From the NCBI GenBank assembly GCA_016801885.1, contig CM028888.1, positions 10,870,170 through 10,934,169 on the forward strand: a stretch of 64,000 nucleotides of DNA, written 5' to 3'. The position numbers were made by a program, and so were the translations under genes. The notes below the pieces were generated by a model. The model was not told where the DNA came from. It ran no database searches and saw only the letters and a list, made by a program, of their open reading frames with translations. Within the stretch, counting starts at the first letter, position 1. Each line of letters begins with the position of its first letter. Shown here piece after piece: positions 50,285 to 61,094 of the stretch. Source of the DNA: Toxotes chatareus. Its lineage: Eukaryota > Chordata > Actinopteri > Toxotidae.

Positions 50285-50690
50285 GTGTAGTGACAACAAA
50301 GTAAGAACCAAGTTCAGATTTTCTGCCTTGCTTACTGTTCAGCCTCAAGAGCACTGGTGAGGTCGGACACTGATATTGGGGCGATAAGAGCCTGGCTCGG
50401 ATTTGGCCTTTGGATTTGTCCCACGGGGTTTCTGTGAGGTTGAGGCCAGTCAAGTTCTTCCACATTGGGAAACTGGGAAAACCATTTTATGGGTCTGGCT
50501 TTGTGCACAAGGGCATTTTCATGCTGAAACAGGAAAGGGCCTTCCCCAAACTGTTGCCACAAAGTGGGAAACATGCTTTTGCCGAAAATATCATCATGTG
50601 CTGTAGAAAAACAGCCACAGACCAAAGGTACACAAAAGGTTTATAGACAGGGGAGTCCACATACTTTTGGTCGTACTGCGTGTGTACGGA
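50285..50690 (-). pseudogene. Tc1/mariner-type transposase relic with one recognisable terminal repeat
   Basis: The minus strand at 50625-50332 keeps an open frame that reads as the C-terminal half of a fish Tc1 transposase. FQHENALVHKA (about 50529-50497) corresponds to the usual FQHDN.PVHKA block, followed by VEELDWP (about 50463-50443) and SVSDLTSALEAE near the end. The catalytic Asp of the QHD motif is Glu here, and the block that normally reads SPDLNPIEHLW is scrambled, so the protein cannot be active. At 50650-50690 the minus strand carries CGACCAAAAGTATGTGGAC, close to the inverted-repeat end of this abundant teleost family. The other end, near 50280, is badly decayed. This was an internally deleted, non-autonomous or long-dead copy inside the jade2 intron. 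Confidence 0.85.
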
Positions 50691-51530
50691 CAAATACACT
50701 GATATCGTGTGATATTAACCTCTGGTGTCAACATGTAAATATCATTGGAAAAAAAAGTGAAAACAGGTCTCTATCTTTCGCCATTTGTCTGTTTCACCTC
50801 TTCTCTCACTCTCTCTCCTACTCTTTCCCTTTATACCTAACCTTTTTCTCTCTCTTACCCTTCTCTCCTTCTCGTAGATAAGGAGACTGATAGCGTTTAT
50901 AGACACGCTGTGAGAGTGCACATCCTATGTGTGTGACTGGTGTGGAAAGTCAAGCCTAGAGGTTTCCATCTGCTGATTAGCACTACGGGTGTGTGTGTGT
51001 GTTAGAATGCAGAGCTCATGACTCTCTGTCTCTGTCTCTCCCTCTTCAGTGTGTTTTCCTTCTACTTCTTAAGAGTGTTGACAATGAACCAGGACAGTTT
51101 ATTGCAGCTAATTGGTTGTATACTCCTTCCCAGAAACTATCTCATTCTCTCTCTCACGCACGCTCTTGCTCCTTGCTTGACAGCATGACAGCAAAACCAC
51201 ATCTCTCGCTGTTTCTCTCTCTCTTCTCCCTCCATCACCAACTGGTTTGTGTTAATATTCATGACCTGTATATGTTTCACAGAACTGAAAACACTTGACT
51301 GTCTGCTCCCATCATTCTCTCTCGTTGTGTGTGTGTGTGTGTGTGGGGTGGCGTTTAAGACACCAGGGGAGCAACAATTCTTCATTCTGTATTTATACCC
51401 TTTTTTTTTTTCTTATCCGCTTGTCTGTATTCAGGGCGACATACTTGTCTTTGACAGCGAGAAGGAGGGAGTTAGGAGAGACTTCTGGCTTTTCTTCTGA
51501 AATAGTAGATAGCGGTATTATAAATCACAG

Positions 51531-51650
51531 ACTAGATTAGATTAGATCTGATTAGATTAAGTTAGATTAAATCAGCCCTATGGGGAAATTTGGTCATTGC
51601 TGGAGCAGATAGCAGCCGGCAGCAGAAAATAAAAGCAAAAATAAAAGCCT
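51531..51650 (-). mobile_element. 3' end of a truncated non-LTR retrotransposon, minus orientation
   Basis: On the minus strand the sequence reads ACCAAATTTCCCCATAGGG, then a pyrimidine-biased tail of TCTAA-type units (51588-51531). The motif AATTTCCCC..GGG followed by a short tandem microsatellite tail is the usual 3' end of a widespread teleost LINE group (Rex/L2-like; the family name is from memory). The body to the right (to about 51650, possibly to 51780) has no reading frame left. Confidence 0.72.
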
Positions 51651-51837
51651 GTAAATGAAAAGAGTGCAAATGGAGGATTGTGACCATAAGACAGCCTACA
51701 TCATTACATAATAGTGTCAGTTTTCTTTTGGATTTGGATCCAGGTGTCTAAAATACCCAGATTAGCCAGATTCCGAGGCTGAATCTTGCCTCAGACATTT
51801 TGGCAGCAGGGTTCTAATTTTTCTTCTTTTCTTCTAA

Positions 51838-52010
51838 ACATTTTTGTTATTTTGGCTTTTTGCCTTAATTTGCGAGTGACAATAAACATGGGGCGAGAGA
51901 CAGAGAGAGAGAGGGACACAACAAGCAACAAAGATTCCCAGCCAAAATGAATGTGGGGGACACTGTAGCCAAATGGCATGCATCCTAACCACCAGGCCTC
52001 CAGGATGCTT
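51838..52010 (-). mobile_element. tRNA-derived SINE, minus orientation
   Basis: Read on the minus strand, the element opens with a tRNA-like A-box region, GGCCTGGTGGTTAGGATGC (about 51997-51979). It continues through GGCTGGGAATCTTTGTTGC and a C/T-rich stretch with (CT)n, and ends in AATTAAGGCAAAAAGCC with an A-rich tail (about 51872-51838). This order (tRNA head, GGCTGGG..CTTTGTTGC body, CTCTCTCTC, AAGGCAAAAAGCC tail) is the common percomorph-fish SINE layout as I recall it. The B-box is not recognisable, so the internal promoter is probably dead. It lies just beyond a LINE tail of the same orientation. Confidence 0.82.
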
Positions 52011-52833
52011 AAGGCTTTTCATTTTAAGCCAGCGCTGACCGTTGCTGTCGCTGGTTAAAAGATAATGAGAAATTTTGCCACTGGCACAAAGTATCAGCTG
52101 CAACTAATTAACGTTAATGTCCTAAGTAACAGGCCACAATGAAACTTTTGGCTGTCTGGTTAATGCACTCTTTACTCTCTAGAGTTTCTTATACTCAAAT
52201 GTCAATATTTTAAGATTATCAGTTTAATAGTTCTGAATCAGGACCTGTAATATTTGAGACATGCGAAAAATAAGATGTGTACATGTAGGCTACATCTTTT
52301 ACTTCTATATGTCAAATTCATATTTAATCAGTATTTAATATCTTCTGCTCCTTGTCTCTCTTGCGCATTTTAGCCACAGGTTGTGAACATTAATTATGTT
52401 ACTAAATCTGTTGTATACCTGGCTATTCAGGAAAAAAAAATTACAGATCATTACAGATTTTTGGATATTAAGTGATTAGAATTTGATAAACAGATTCAGT
52501 GCTGGACTCAGATTCAGTAAAATGCTGCCAAACCACAGTTCTGTTGCTGTATATCCTGGGAAGGTCACAGATGTTAACGTGTGTGCAGCTGATGGATTGT
52601 GAGGTAAAAAGAGGTGATGAAAACAGCTCTGTCTGTGTGTGTGTGTGTGTGTCTGTATATTGAAGCCTTGTATAGAAATGTAATAATGTAATCCTACCTA
52701 TCAAGTCAGTGTAGGAAGGGCTTAGTGTGTGCGTGTGTGTGTATACACACATATCTAGTATATACACTACATAGCAGATTACATTTGTTTCTGGAGAAAA
52801 GTGACTCATCCTTATCCCACAGCAGGTGAAAAC

Positions 52834-52839
<6 letters not shown>

Positions 52840-52900
<61 letters not shown>
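52840..52900 (+). repeat. (AC)n microsatellite
   Basis: Thirty perfect AC units, one of the longest pure dinucleotide runs in the window. Confidence 0.95.
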
Positions 52901-52904
<4 letters not shown>

Positions 52905-53479
52905 CAGATTGTAACTTAAATGACATCATCCAAAACAGGTCAGCATGTGAAGGGTGAAATTACCACCTTTTCTCTCTGTGTCCTCTCTCTTGCTTTTTTC
53001 ATCTCTACCTCATCTCATTGCCTTTTACAGTCCTTTCTTTTCTCTCTCTCTCTCTCTCACTCGCTCCCCCCATCTTTTTTCCCTTTCTCTCTGGTCTCTT
53101 ATCTTTCAAGGGAGCTTTTTAAAACAACTCCCACACGCTTACTCTGATCTGTCTTACAAAGGCACAGAGGCAAACACATGGGCGCGCACACACATGCACA
53201 CACACACATACACATACACACACCTACGGGTGCACAATTTGTGATTTGCCTCATGCATATAATGAGGGCCCGAGCCCTCAAAGACAAAATAGCTTGCTTT
53301 TACATACACACACACACACCTATACACACAAATACCCACAGCACAGATGCATTTTGCTTTCAGTGAAACTTGCATAAGCACTGACACCATCTCATATTCA
53401 TAAACACTGCGGTAATAAACACACACACACACACCGAAGAACAGAGGCTAGGCAGCGCTATCAGGCTGAAAGCCTGTCA

Positions 53480-53710
53480 ACATGTTTTTCCACAAGACCT
53501 TTTATTTGCTCCCCAGTCTGTTTTTCTGCAGCGTTTTTATTGGATCTGAATGAGGAGTCACATTTTAAAACCCCAGGCTGTAATCTCAAAAGTGAACCGA
53601 AGGGCAGCTAAAGCTGTCAAAATGTGGCACAGCAATCTTCTTGTTTTCATCATCGTCACATTGATCTTGGGACTTTAATGCAGCCTCAGATAGCACGCGA
53701 CAGTCAAACA
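53480..53710. promoter_or_regulatory. Candidate conserved non-coding element
   Basis: Repeat-free sequence between microsatellite-rich stretches, with TTTTATTGGATCTGAATGAG and CATCGTCACATTGATC words. Composition only. Confidence 0.25.
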
Positions 53711-54510
53711 TATGTTTCTTTTTTTTTTTTTTAAATGTGGTGTCCAGCTGTAAAAAGTCTATTAATATGTAACAGACCTGTAGTTTCAGTTGTGGGGGAT
53801 GATGGAAGAGTCCATAAAGCTACATTTCCATTTTTAAGTCAAAACATCTTGAGAAGTTTGAGAAGTTATATTTGGGCATGAGCCAATATGGATCAAATAC
53901 GAGAGGACAGCGATTAGAAGAGAACTCTTACTTTTAAACACCTGTTTTTGGATAAAGATTTTAGATTTTGTTAGAAGCCCATTTCTCCCCATCTGTCTCA
54001 TGTCTGTGGTAAAGAAGTCAGGACACTTAATTCCAATTAGGAAATAATTTCCTCAGTGGCACATCAGCCATCACAAAACACCCAGTAAAGTTTGCAGTGG
54101 AATGCCCACTAACTCTAGAGGACACGCTGCTGTTGGACCAGTAAAGACCCACTGCCCCCTGCAATGTTAACATCAACAGTAATATTTCCAGGTTATGGTT
54201 TTTAAATGAGCCAGTGTGCAGAGCAGAGAGCGAATTGAGGGAGGAGTTTCTGTTGACAGAGCCGCACAATGAAGGCGTCTCCCATCAGTGTGTCTGTCCC
54301 TTTCATTGTGTCTTTGTCTGTGTGTGTAAACACACTGTGGCTGTCACTTTGTGTTAACCTGCATCTGTGTTTTTTGTGTTTCCATGTCTTTTGCTGCTTT
54401 TGTGCGTGTTTGTCTGTGTTTGTTTTTCCGCCTTTTCATGTGTTTTTCTGTGTGAATGAGTGTGTGTTCACCGGTCTGTGTGTGTTTCAGCCCCGCTCCC
54501 GGCATACACA

Positions 54511-54553
<43 letters not shown>
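54511..54553 (+). repeat. Compound (CT)n-(CA)n microsatellite
   Basis: Five CT units (54511-54520) run directly into about 16 CA units (54521-54553). Confidence 0.95.
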
Positions 54554-54555
<2 letters not shown>

Positions 54556-54934
54556 TGCCCCTTCTTGTGAACTACTGGCTGAGCATTGTGTAATCATTTA
54601 TATAAAGAGGTATTAGTGTTTCCTCCTAAAAGCAACATAGGGAACATTGGAGCACGTTTGGGACAGTCCTCTCCTGCCTAAGGACAGGATGACTCTGGAA
54701 AACCTGTTAAACTATTGGTTCCTAAAACTTGGTCTCATCAAGGAGCCTCAAGATATACACTCTTGATACAATGAAGAGCCATTTTTGTTTCTAAGATTCT
54801 TGTTTTTGCAATGCGTGGGGGCGAGTAAAGTGGGCACTTAGTAGACATTTATACTCTGGCTTCGCTAACTTGTACATAATGACATTAAAGTGAAGTAATG
54901 TGCTCCTCATTTTCCTGGAAGTGCCTGCAACCCT

Positions 54935-55240
54935 CTTAAAGGAATAGTCCACCCCAGAGTGACAGTTCTTGCATTTTTTACACACCTCTTGGCAGTGGGA
55001 AGTCAATTCAAAATCAAATGGCCACCACACAGTAAGTGTGCTAATGCATTTCAGACTCTCGCTGCTTTCTCTGAAACTATTCAAGGGAAAGGGTTCTTGT
55101 TCCAAAAAAGGCATAAAGTGATAATCTAATTTCTCCTGAGCAGCTTGTGCAGTAACCAAGCACTTGGCAGCTTCTTTTCCTGCCAATGTGCAGGCTGGAA
55201 AAGTTACTGTTTCTTCTTCCAGGAGATTTGAATTCAAAAT
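54935..55240 (-). mobile_element. MITE-like fragment containing a 148-residue open frame of unknown nature
   Basis: CTTAAAGGAATAGTCCACCC (about 54944-54963) is close to the TTAAAGGAATAGTTCACCC end motif of abundant teleost non-autonomous DNA transposons. The minus strand holds an uninterrupted 148-codon frame (55237-54791), the longest here not made of simple repeat. I recognise no domain in it, and it has no splice or family support, so it is best read as chance openness across repeat-derived sequence. Confidence 0.45.
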
Positions 55241-58200
55241 TTGCTGTGTGTTTTGTGTTTAGAAAAATTTAATTTAATCCTCTTTGTCCCCTTTAGAAAA
55301 ACAGATCAGCTGCTTCAGTGACTTTAGGAATGACTGTGTGTTTTGTGCCTATAAAAACTTCAAGGTGATGCCCTGTGGAGTTTCTTACCATACACGCCGC
55401 TATCGAGCAATGTTTTTATCTTGCACGGCTGCAAGGACGCCCAAGCATGTATGCACATGTGAACAAATGGGACGCAATGAACGGTCCTTCTTTCTCTGTT
55501 TTCTTAACAAAGAACAATATACATAACAATGAGGTAGTGGGCTTTTCATTTTTTGACACCGAGCGTGCCGTTTTCAGGCAGAAATGCTGCACATTGCAGA
55601 TTAAATCAGCTGCACTATTAAATTCACTGTGTAATTTGACAAAATGAAACTTGACTAATTTCTATTAAATATGCTCCGTGCAAGCTGCTGACTGTACCCA
55701 ACCAAAGATTTTATGTGAGGGGAGCATAACTCTGGAACCTCACTGGATCCCAGGTGCACCAACAGAGTGCTGAATCTTCTTCTAATGGATCACATCACTT
55801 TTACTGCTGAGAGCCTCTGAGTTAAACTTTCATTCATGTCATATCAGTAAATTAAAATGTTCAACTTAATAGTTATGTATCCAGCCCTTTAATATTTGGC
55901 ACAAGCCGCTTGTGTAGGTGAGGTGTGCAAAAGTAAGTAGGCTTCACTTTTCATTCTGTCAAATTCTTATTTCATATCTCGTGCTTCTCATATTGTTTTC
56001 AGATTGTAGCTACAAGCTTTAAATGTTTAATTAATTTAGATTTATGTTTACATTTAACAGTAGTTCCTTTAAAACGTTGAAAGACAGATAAATGGATTTG
56101 ATTAGGGATTCGAAAGGATTCTGACTAGTTACCGGATTTTTCAGATTTGATGACATATTGTTGAACCCCAGGCCTGGTTCAGGTGGATGTGGCGTGAGGA
56201 GGGTAAAGAATAAGGCAGAGCAGATTAAACTCAGAAAGCGAACTGGGAGAGCTGAAGTGGAAGTGTTCCACAGAACATAAAAAAAAACCTTGGTGTCTCC
56301 TGTCTGCTCTCGCTTCCACTTTTTATCCTCTCTTTGTAAGTCTCTTGCTCCTCTCACTGTCTCTGTCTCTCACTCCTGTGCCTCTCTGGCTCCCAACTAA
56401 CTGGGTGGAAAATATGAATGAAAACATTCCCCCCGCCTCGTTTGCCCAAACCCTGCTTCAGGCACAAACACACTACCCATCCCTCTTTCTTTCTCTCACT
56501 CTCTCCGCTGCCCCCTGCATTTCTTTTCCTCATGTTATTACGGGACTTGTCTCTTTTGTTTAACATTGTTTGCACATTTCTGAGAACAAGACTGAAAGGA
56601 AGGAGCTGTGGGGGTGGGTGGGGTGTAAGTTTTTTTTTGTTTCGGTGTTTTTTGTACTGTTTGTTGAGGAACTGTGGGAGTTTGGAGAGGGGAGAGGGAA
56701 GGCAAACAGGGCGACACACTGAGAGTGGCGTGTGTGTTTCAGTGTGTGTGCGTGTGTACCCTTGTATATTTGTTTCAGCATCTATTTGTGAGTGTGTGTA
56801 GTCATGTGTTTGATTTTGCGCATGTGCATACACTCTTGAGAACCTAAGTTTTGATTGTGTGCGCGCCTTTCAGTGTCTGTTTGTGCACTTGGCAGAATCT
56901 GTGTGTGTGTGTGTGCAGTAGCCCGCAGTGCTTTAGAGTAGTGGTGTTAATAAGTCTGAGCCATATCCATGACAACGGGCAGACTGTACTGGCATCTGAA
57001 CCACAGAACAAAATGGCATCTCACTGTAAAACACCAGTGATACTGGCTTCCTGTGTACAAAGAATCCCAGAAAAACACTTCCCATTAACCCTATGAGTTA
57101 TGGGGATGAGACACAAATTCCCTTAAACTTTGACCTAAAACTTCAACTTCAGAATGCCAGCGTTTTCAACACATTCTGTTCTGGCATTATTTGGTTTTCT
57201 CTAAAAGTACAAATCTTTTCTGTGCATTCACAAGCATAAAAGTCTCATGTAGATTTTTGTTTCACAGTCTCTCAAAAAAGAACGAAATCCAACCACAGGC
57301 TTTAAAATGATGTCAAAACGAAATTACACCAATAATAATGGACAATTTATAACCCACAGAAGGTCATTTCTTTAAATGCTATAATAAAACAACTGTACTG
57401 GCCTGAGTCATTCAGGATCACATGAGTCATGGTGTGAGTGGATTCATGGTGTGAATTGACAAGAAATACCTGGGACTCCCCACCAGTCAGTTAGAACTGA
57501 AGGAGCCTTTTGAATCAGAGCTGAATGTCTTCAAGGACCTCAAGCAACTCCAGTTGCCTTAGTATCGTATTTAGAAATATGATGACCTTAATGACTGAGC
57601 ATCTTCACAGACATACCCACAACCTAAACCTTAAATATCCTTGTAGCTGTCGCTAATTTTGCATCAGGTATGAAATTTCTGGTTGTAATTTACTAATATT
57701 TTGAAGCGTGTACAAATACCTGAGTAGGAGATAGAGAGAGAGAGAGAAAGGGATAGAGAGAGGTGGAACAACATAAGGAGAGAAAGGAAGGCGAAAAGAG
57801 AAGAGAGACTATAATGAAGCCCCATTTTTCATTCATGAGGTACTTAAAATGGTAATTCACTGGATTCTCATTTTTAAAAATGTTCTCTCCATTTTTGGTT
57901 CTCAGCGCTCATTACTGTGGAGTTTCTACACTGTACCTCCCAGAGATCAACTGTCAGTCAAACAGTGTGGGCAGCTCTGTAACATCCTCTCCTTGGTATT
58001 TCTGTTGAGAAAAGTTTGAGTAGTTCCTCATACTAACTATTCTGTTTTTCTTCTCCTTTAATCCCTCAAGCAAACTTCAGTTTCTGCTAGAAGAAAACTT
58101 GGTTTCAGTATATATTATGTATTTCAGTTATTAATATTTACAGCCTGTTCTGTCTTCTGCCTCTACTTGTTGCTGTGTTTTTTTCCCCCCACAGGGGAAA

Positions 58201-58382
58201 TTAATGTTTCATTTGATGTGGTCATCTGATCCGATTTGGGCGTCTGTAAAGCTAAAAGGAGATAATGTTTCTAAACAGATGCAAAGAACATACAGTGAGG
58301 TTTGAGTTATGCTCGAAAGATAAGGATGATTATTAGGATGATTTTGTAAGGCTGAAGACTGCTTTGCATGACCTGCGTTTGT

Positions 58383-58387
<5 letters not shown>

Positions 58388-58453
<66 letters not shown>
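58388..58453 (+). repeat. (TG)n microsatellite
   Basis: Thirty-three uninterrupted TG units, the longest pure dinucleotide run in the window and of Z-DNA-forming type. Confidence 0.95.
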
Positions 58454-58454
<1 letters not shown>

Positions 58455-58554
58455 TACTCCAGCTGATTGCTGTAAAAGCAGCACAGGGGTGAGTCATTCT
58501 GAAAGGTCACTGTGCAAATGATGTTTGTGTGTTTGGGGAGATGATTGATTTCGT

Positions 58555-58800
58555 TGACATGAATATGACATGAAGATGACTCACTGCACCCGACTATCAC
58601 TGCACAACAGTTTCTGTGTGTGTGTGTGTGTGTGTGTGTCAGATATAGCTACATTATTTATTTCATATAAATATAACAAAGATGACTCTCTATGCTAAGG
58701 GATTTCTGGGCGTGTGTGTGTGTGTGTTTTTTTTCCATATAAATATGACATGAAGATGACTCACTTCTCCAAAGCAGTACTGTAATAATCCATCAATGTG
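58555..58800 (+). repeat. Minisatellite: ATGACATGAAGATGACTCAC units separated by TG tracts
   Basis: The core GATGACTC occurs at 58575, 58681 and 58755. Copies one and three share ATATGACATGAAGATGACTC, and copies two and three share CATATAAATAT. (TG)n tracts lie between (about 58615-58639 and 58713-58728) and beyond (about 58797). Spacings are 106 and 74 bases; length differences come from the TG tracts and nearby sequence. Confidence 0.8.
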
Positions 58801-60198
58801 TGTGTATGTTTTTTGTGTCACACGTCAACAATTTATTATCATCCGTTTGGTTCTGTCAGTCCTATTTCTTCTTCTCTATGGAGGAATGTATGTGTTTTAT
58901 GTTTGTTTGCGTTTGCCATATTGTGTCATTTCTGTTGCCCCCTAATGGTCCAAAAAATAAATAAAAAAATTCAGGTAAGGCAGAATTCAGAGACGAGTTC
59001 AAATGAGCAAAATATCACCTAACCCTATTAAAATGTTAATCTTGTTTTTGCAAACTCACACACATCCTCCAGCACCATACAGGGTTAGGCCTGGACCCTG
59101 GGGTGGGTAACCCTGTGCCCTGTTGGATGCTGGCCTGATTCTCTTGCTCCAGTTTGCATGCTGATATGGGAGTGTGTTTTAGAGTAGGGGGATTTTGTTC
59201 GTGTCGCCTAAGGATAAGGGGCTGTTGGCACAACTCACTCACTCTCTGTCACACACACTGAGTCTGGTGTGAAAACTAGGAAAAGAAAGAGAGGGATTAC
59301 AGGGAAGAAAAGGGACCAGCCAGTTTTCTCAGCCATACTGTGACAGTGAGGTATTTCAAGAATGAGAGATTATTTCAGACACACACACAGACCACAGTAT
59401 GTACACACAGGCAAGTGATTGTTTGCATCTGACAAGAATGTTATGTCTGAACAAGTGGTTTAATCTTGTATTCAAAGTAACGCCCTTATCGTTAGGGTAT
59501 TTTTTTTTCAGAGCATACCAACTGAACGTTACAGGTTTTTATTGGGGTTTAAATTTTTTCTTCAGACTTTACAGAGAATAAAAGAAACTTCTTCCTTTGT
59601 GATGTTTCAGACACATCCGCTGGCTGGGGTACTGTTATTGTGCCGATAATGGGCTCTGTGGCTTTGTTAGCAGTTTTTACACTCACCTACATGAAACTTA
59701 AATAGATATTGTGTCGCATTTGCAGAATTGAAAGAAAGAGAGGAGAGTTTGAAGTGTGGACTTCAAATAAGCTAAACCTGACTCTTACTGTTGGAGCCAA
59801 AATCAAATTACTGAGAAACTCTCCTCCCTCTTTTTCTTTGCCGTCTTGCTTCCATCTCATCTTATTACCTTCTTTTCCATCTTTTCTCCCAGTGTTTCTA
59901 CCACTGCCTTCTCTCCATTGGTTTATTGATTTGTATCATTATGATTTCTTCTTTCCTCTTTTAGTATTTAATTTTTTCTATTGATGAATCAGATTCAGTT
60001 GGGATTTAAAAGTGTGCAATTTTCAACCTGCAGTGTCTCCAGGGGGAAACTGTCGTGATGATACAAGTCCAGCTAGTTAATACAATTTGATGCAGACTAT
60101 AAAGATCAGTTGTTAGTTTCCGCTTGCCCTTGAATGGACCTGGAATGTGGACGCGGACATGGACTCAGTTCTCTTAATTAAAAAAAAAATTATGTCAC

Positions 60199-60226
60199 GA
60201 AGTCATGCAAGGGTCTGCATGACTTC
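60199..60226 (+). repeat. Perfect 11-bp hairpin, 6-base loop
   Basis: GAAGTCATGCA (60199-60209), loop AGGGTC, TGCATGACTTC (60216-60226). Confidence 0.92.
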
Positions 60227-60799
60227 TCTTGACTTCTTTCTAACTATAAGGCAGGAAACCCTGAACCTGCAAGTTCTCCAGTTTTAATTATAGCTCCCAT
60301 TATTAACAAATCTGTCTTTGCATGTTTTGAAGAGGTGAAAGTTGTTGCAGAAAATTGTCGAAATTGCCAGCTGAAATGACAGCTGTTACTGGCAAATTTA
60401 ATCATCTGTGGCTAATTAAGAGTATTTCTGTGAGGTGTTTAAAAAAAATGAAACTCTTGTCAGGGTTGTGTGCTCTCAGACAGGCAGATGGCAAATAGCA
60501 AGGTATTTGTGGAGTGTAAATGAAGGATAAGTGGCATCTTGTGAACAGTGGTGAGAATCTTTCAAACTTGTAAGGGTATTGTATCACGCCACGTTGCTCA
60601 TTTTCCTTCTCCTTGTCTTTTTCTTACTTTAGATCATTTTTTAATTTCTTTCCTCCTCTGTTCCTTTCTCTTCTCCTTTCCTGTCTTAATTCCTCATCCC
60701 TTATTTTTTCCTCATCTCATTTGTATTTCTTTCATTTTCCATGCCCTCCTCCCTCCTTTTTTTCTGTTTAACCTCATATATGTTTCCAGACTTATTTAG

Positions 60800-60960
60800 A
60801 GGGACTTCCTGTTCTTCATGAGTGATCTGTCAGGAGTTGATGTCTGTTTAAACTAGACGTGTCCTGTGTGGGCAGAGAGTCAGACTGAGAGCTGAGCCGC
60901 TGTCGCTCTGCCCACACTGGAAATGTCTTATGTAAACACCATCCACTTCATCCTTCCTTG
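60800..60960. promoter_or_regulatory. Candidate conserved non-coding element with long stem
   Basis: Complex sequence with a perfect 12-bp inverted repeat: GTGTGGGCAGAG (60866-60877) and CTCTGCCCACAC (60906-60917), separated by 28 bases. The stem is too short for a typical microRNA precursor. Confidence 0.35.
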
Positions 60961-61082
60961 AGAAGAGATTATTATTGACGTTTTATGAAAAGGAGGAAAG
61001 TGAGATTTACACAGCGGTGAGGAACATATTGAAGCGAGGAGAGAGAGGAAGATGAGGATAAGTTTTTCAGATGAACCATTGG

Positions 61083-61094
61083 TTGGCCGGCCAA
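61083..61094. repeat. 12-bp perfect palindrome
   Basis: TTGGCCGGCCAA with no loop, containing the rare GGCCGGCC octamer, in otherwise AT-rich intron. Confidence 0.9.

Noticed and set aside
58185..58230. Strong acceptor-like sequence (T/C run then ACAG at 58191-58195), considered as the next jade2 exon
   Set aside because: In the required phase it meets a stop within a few codons and shows no conserved JADE residues.
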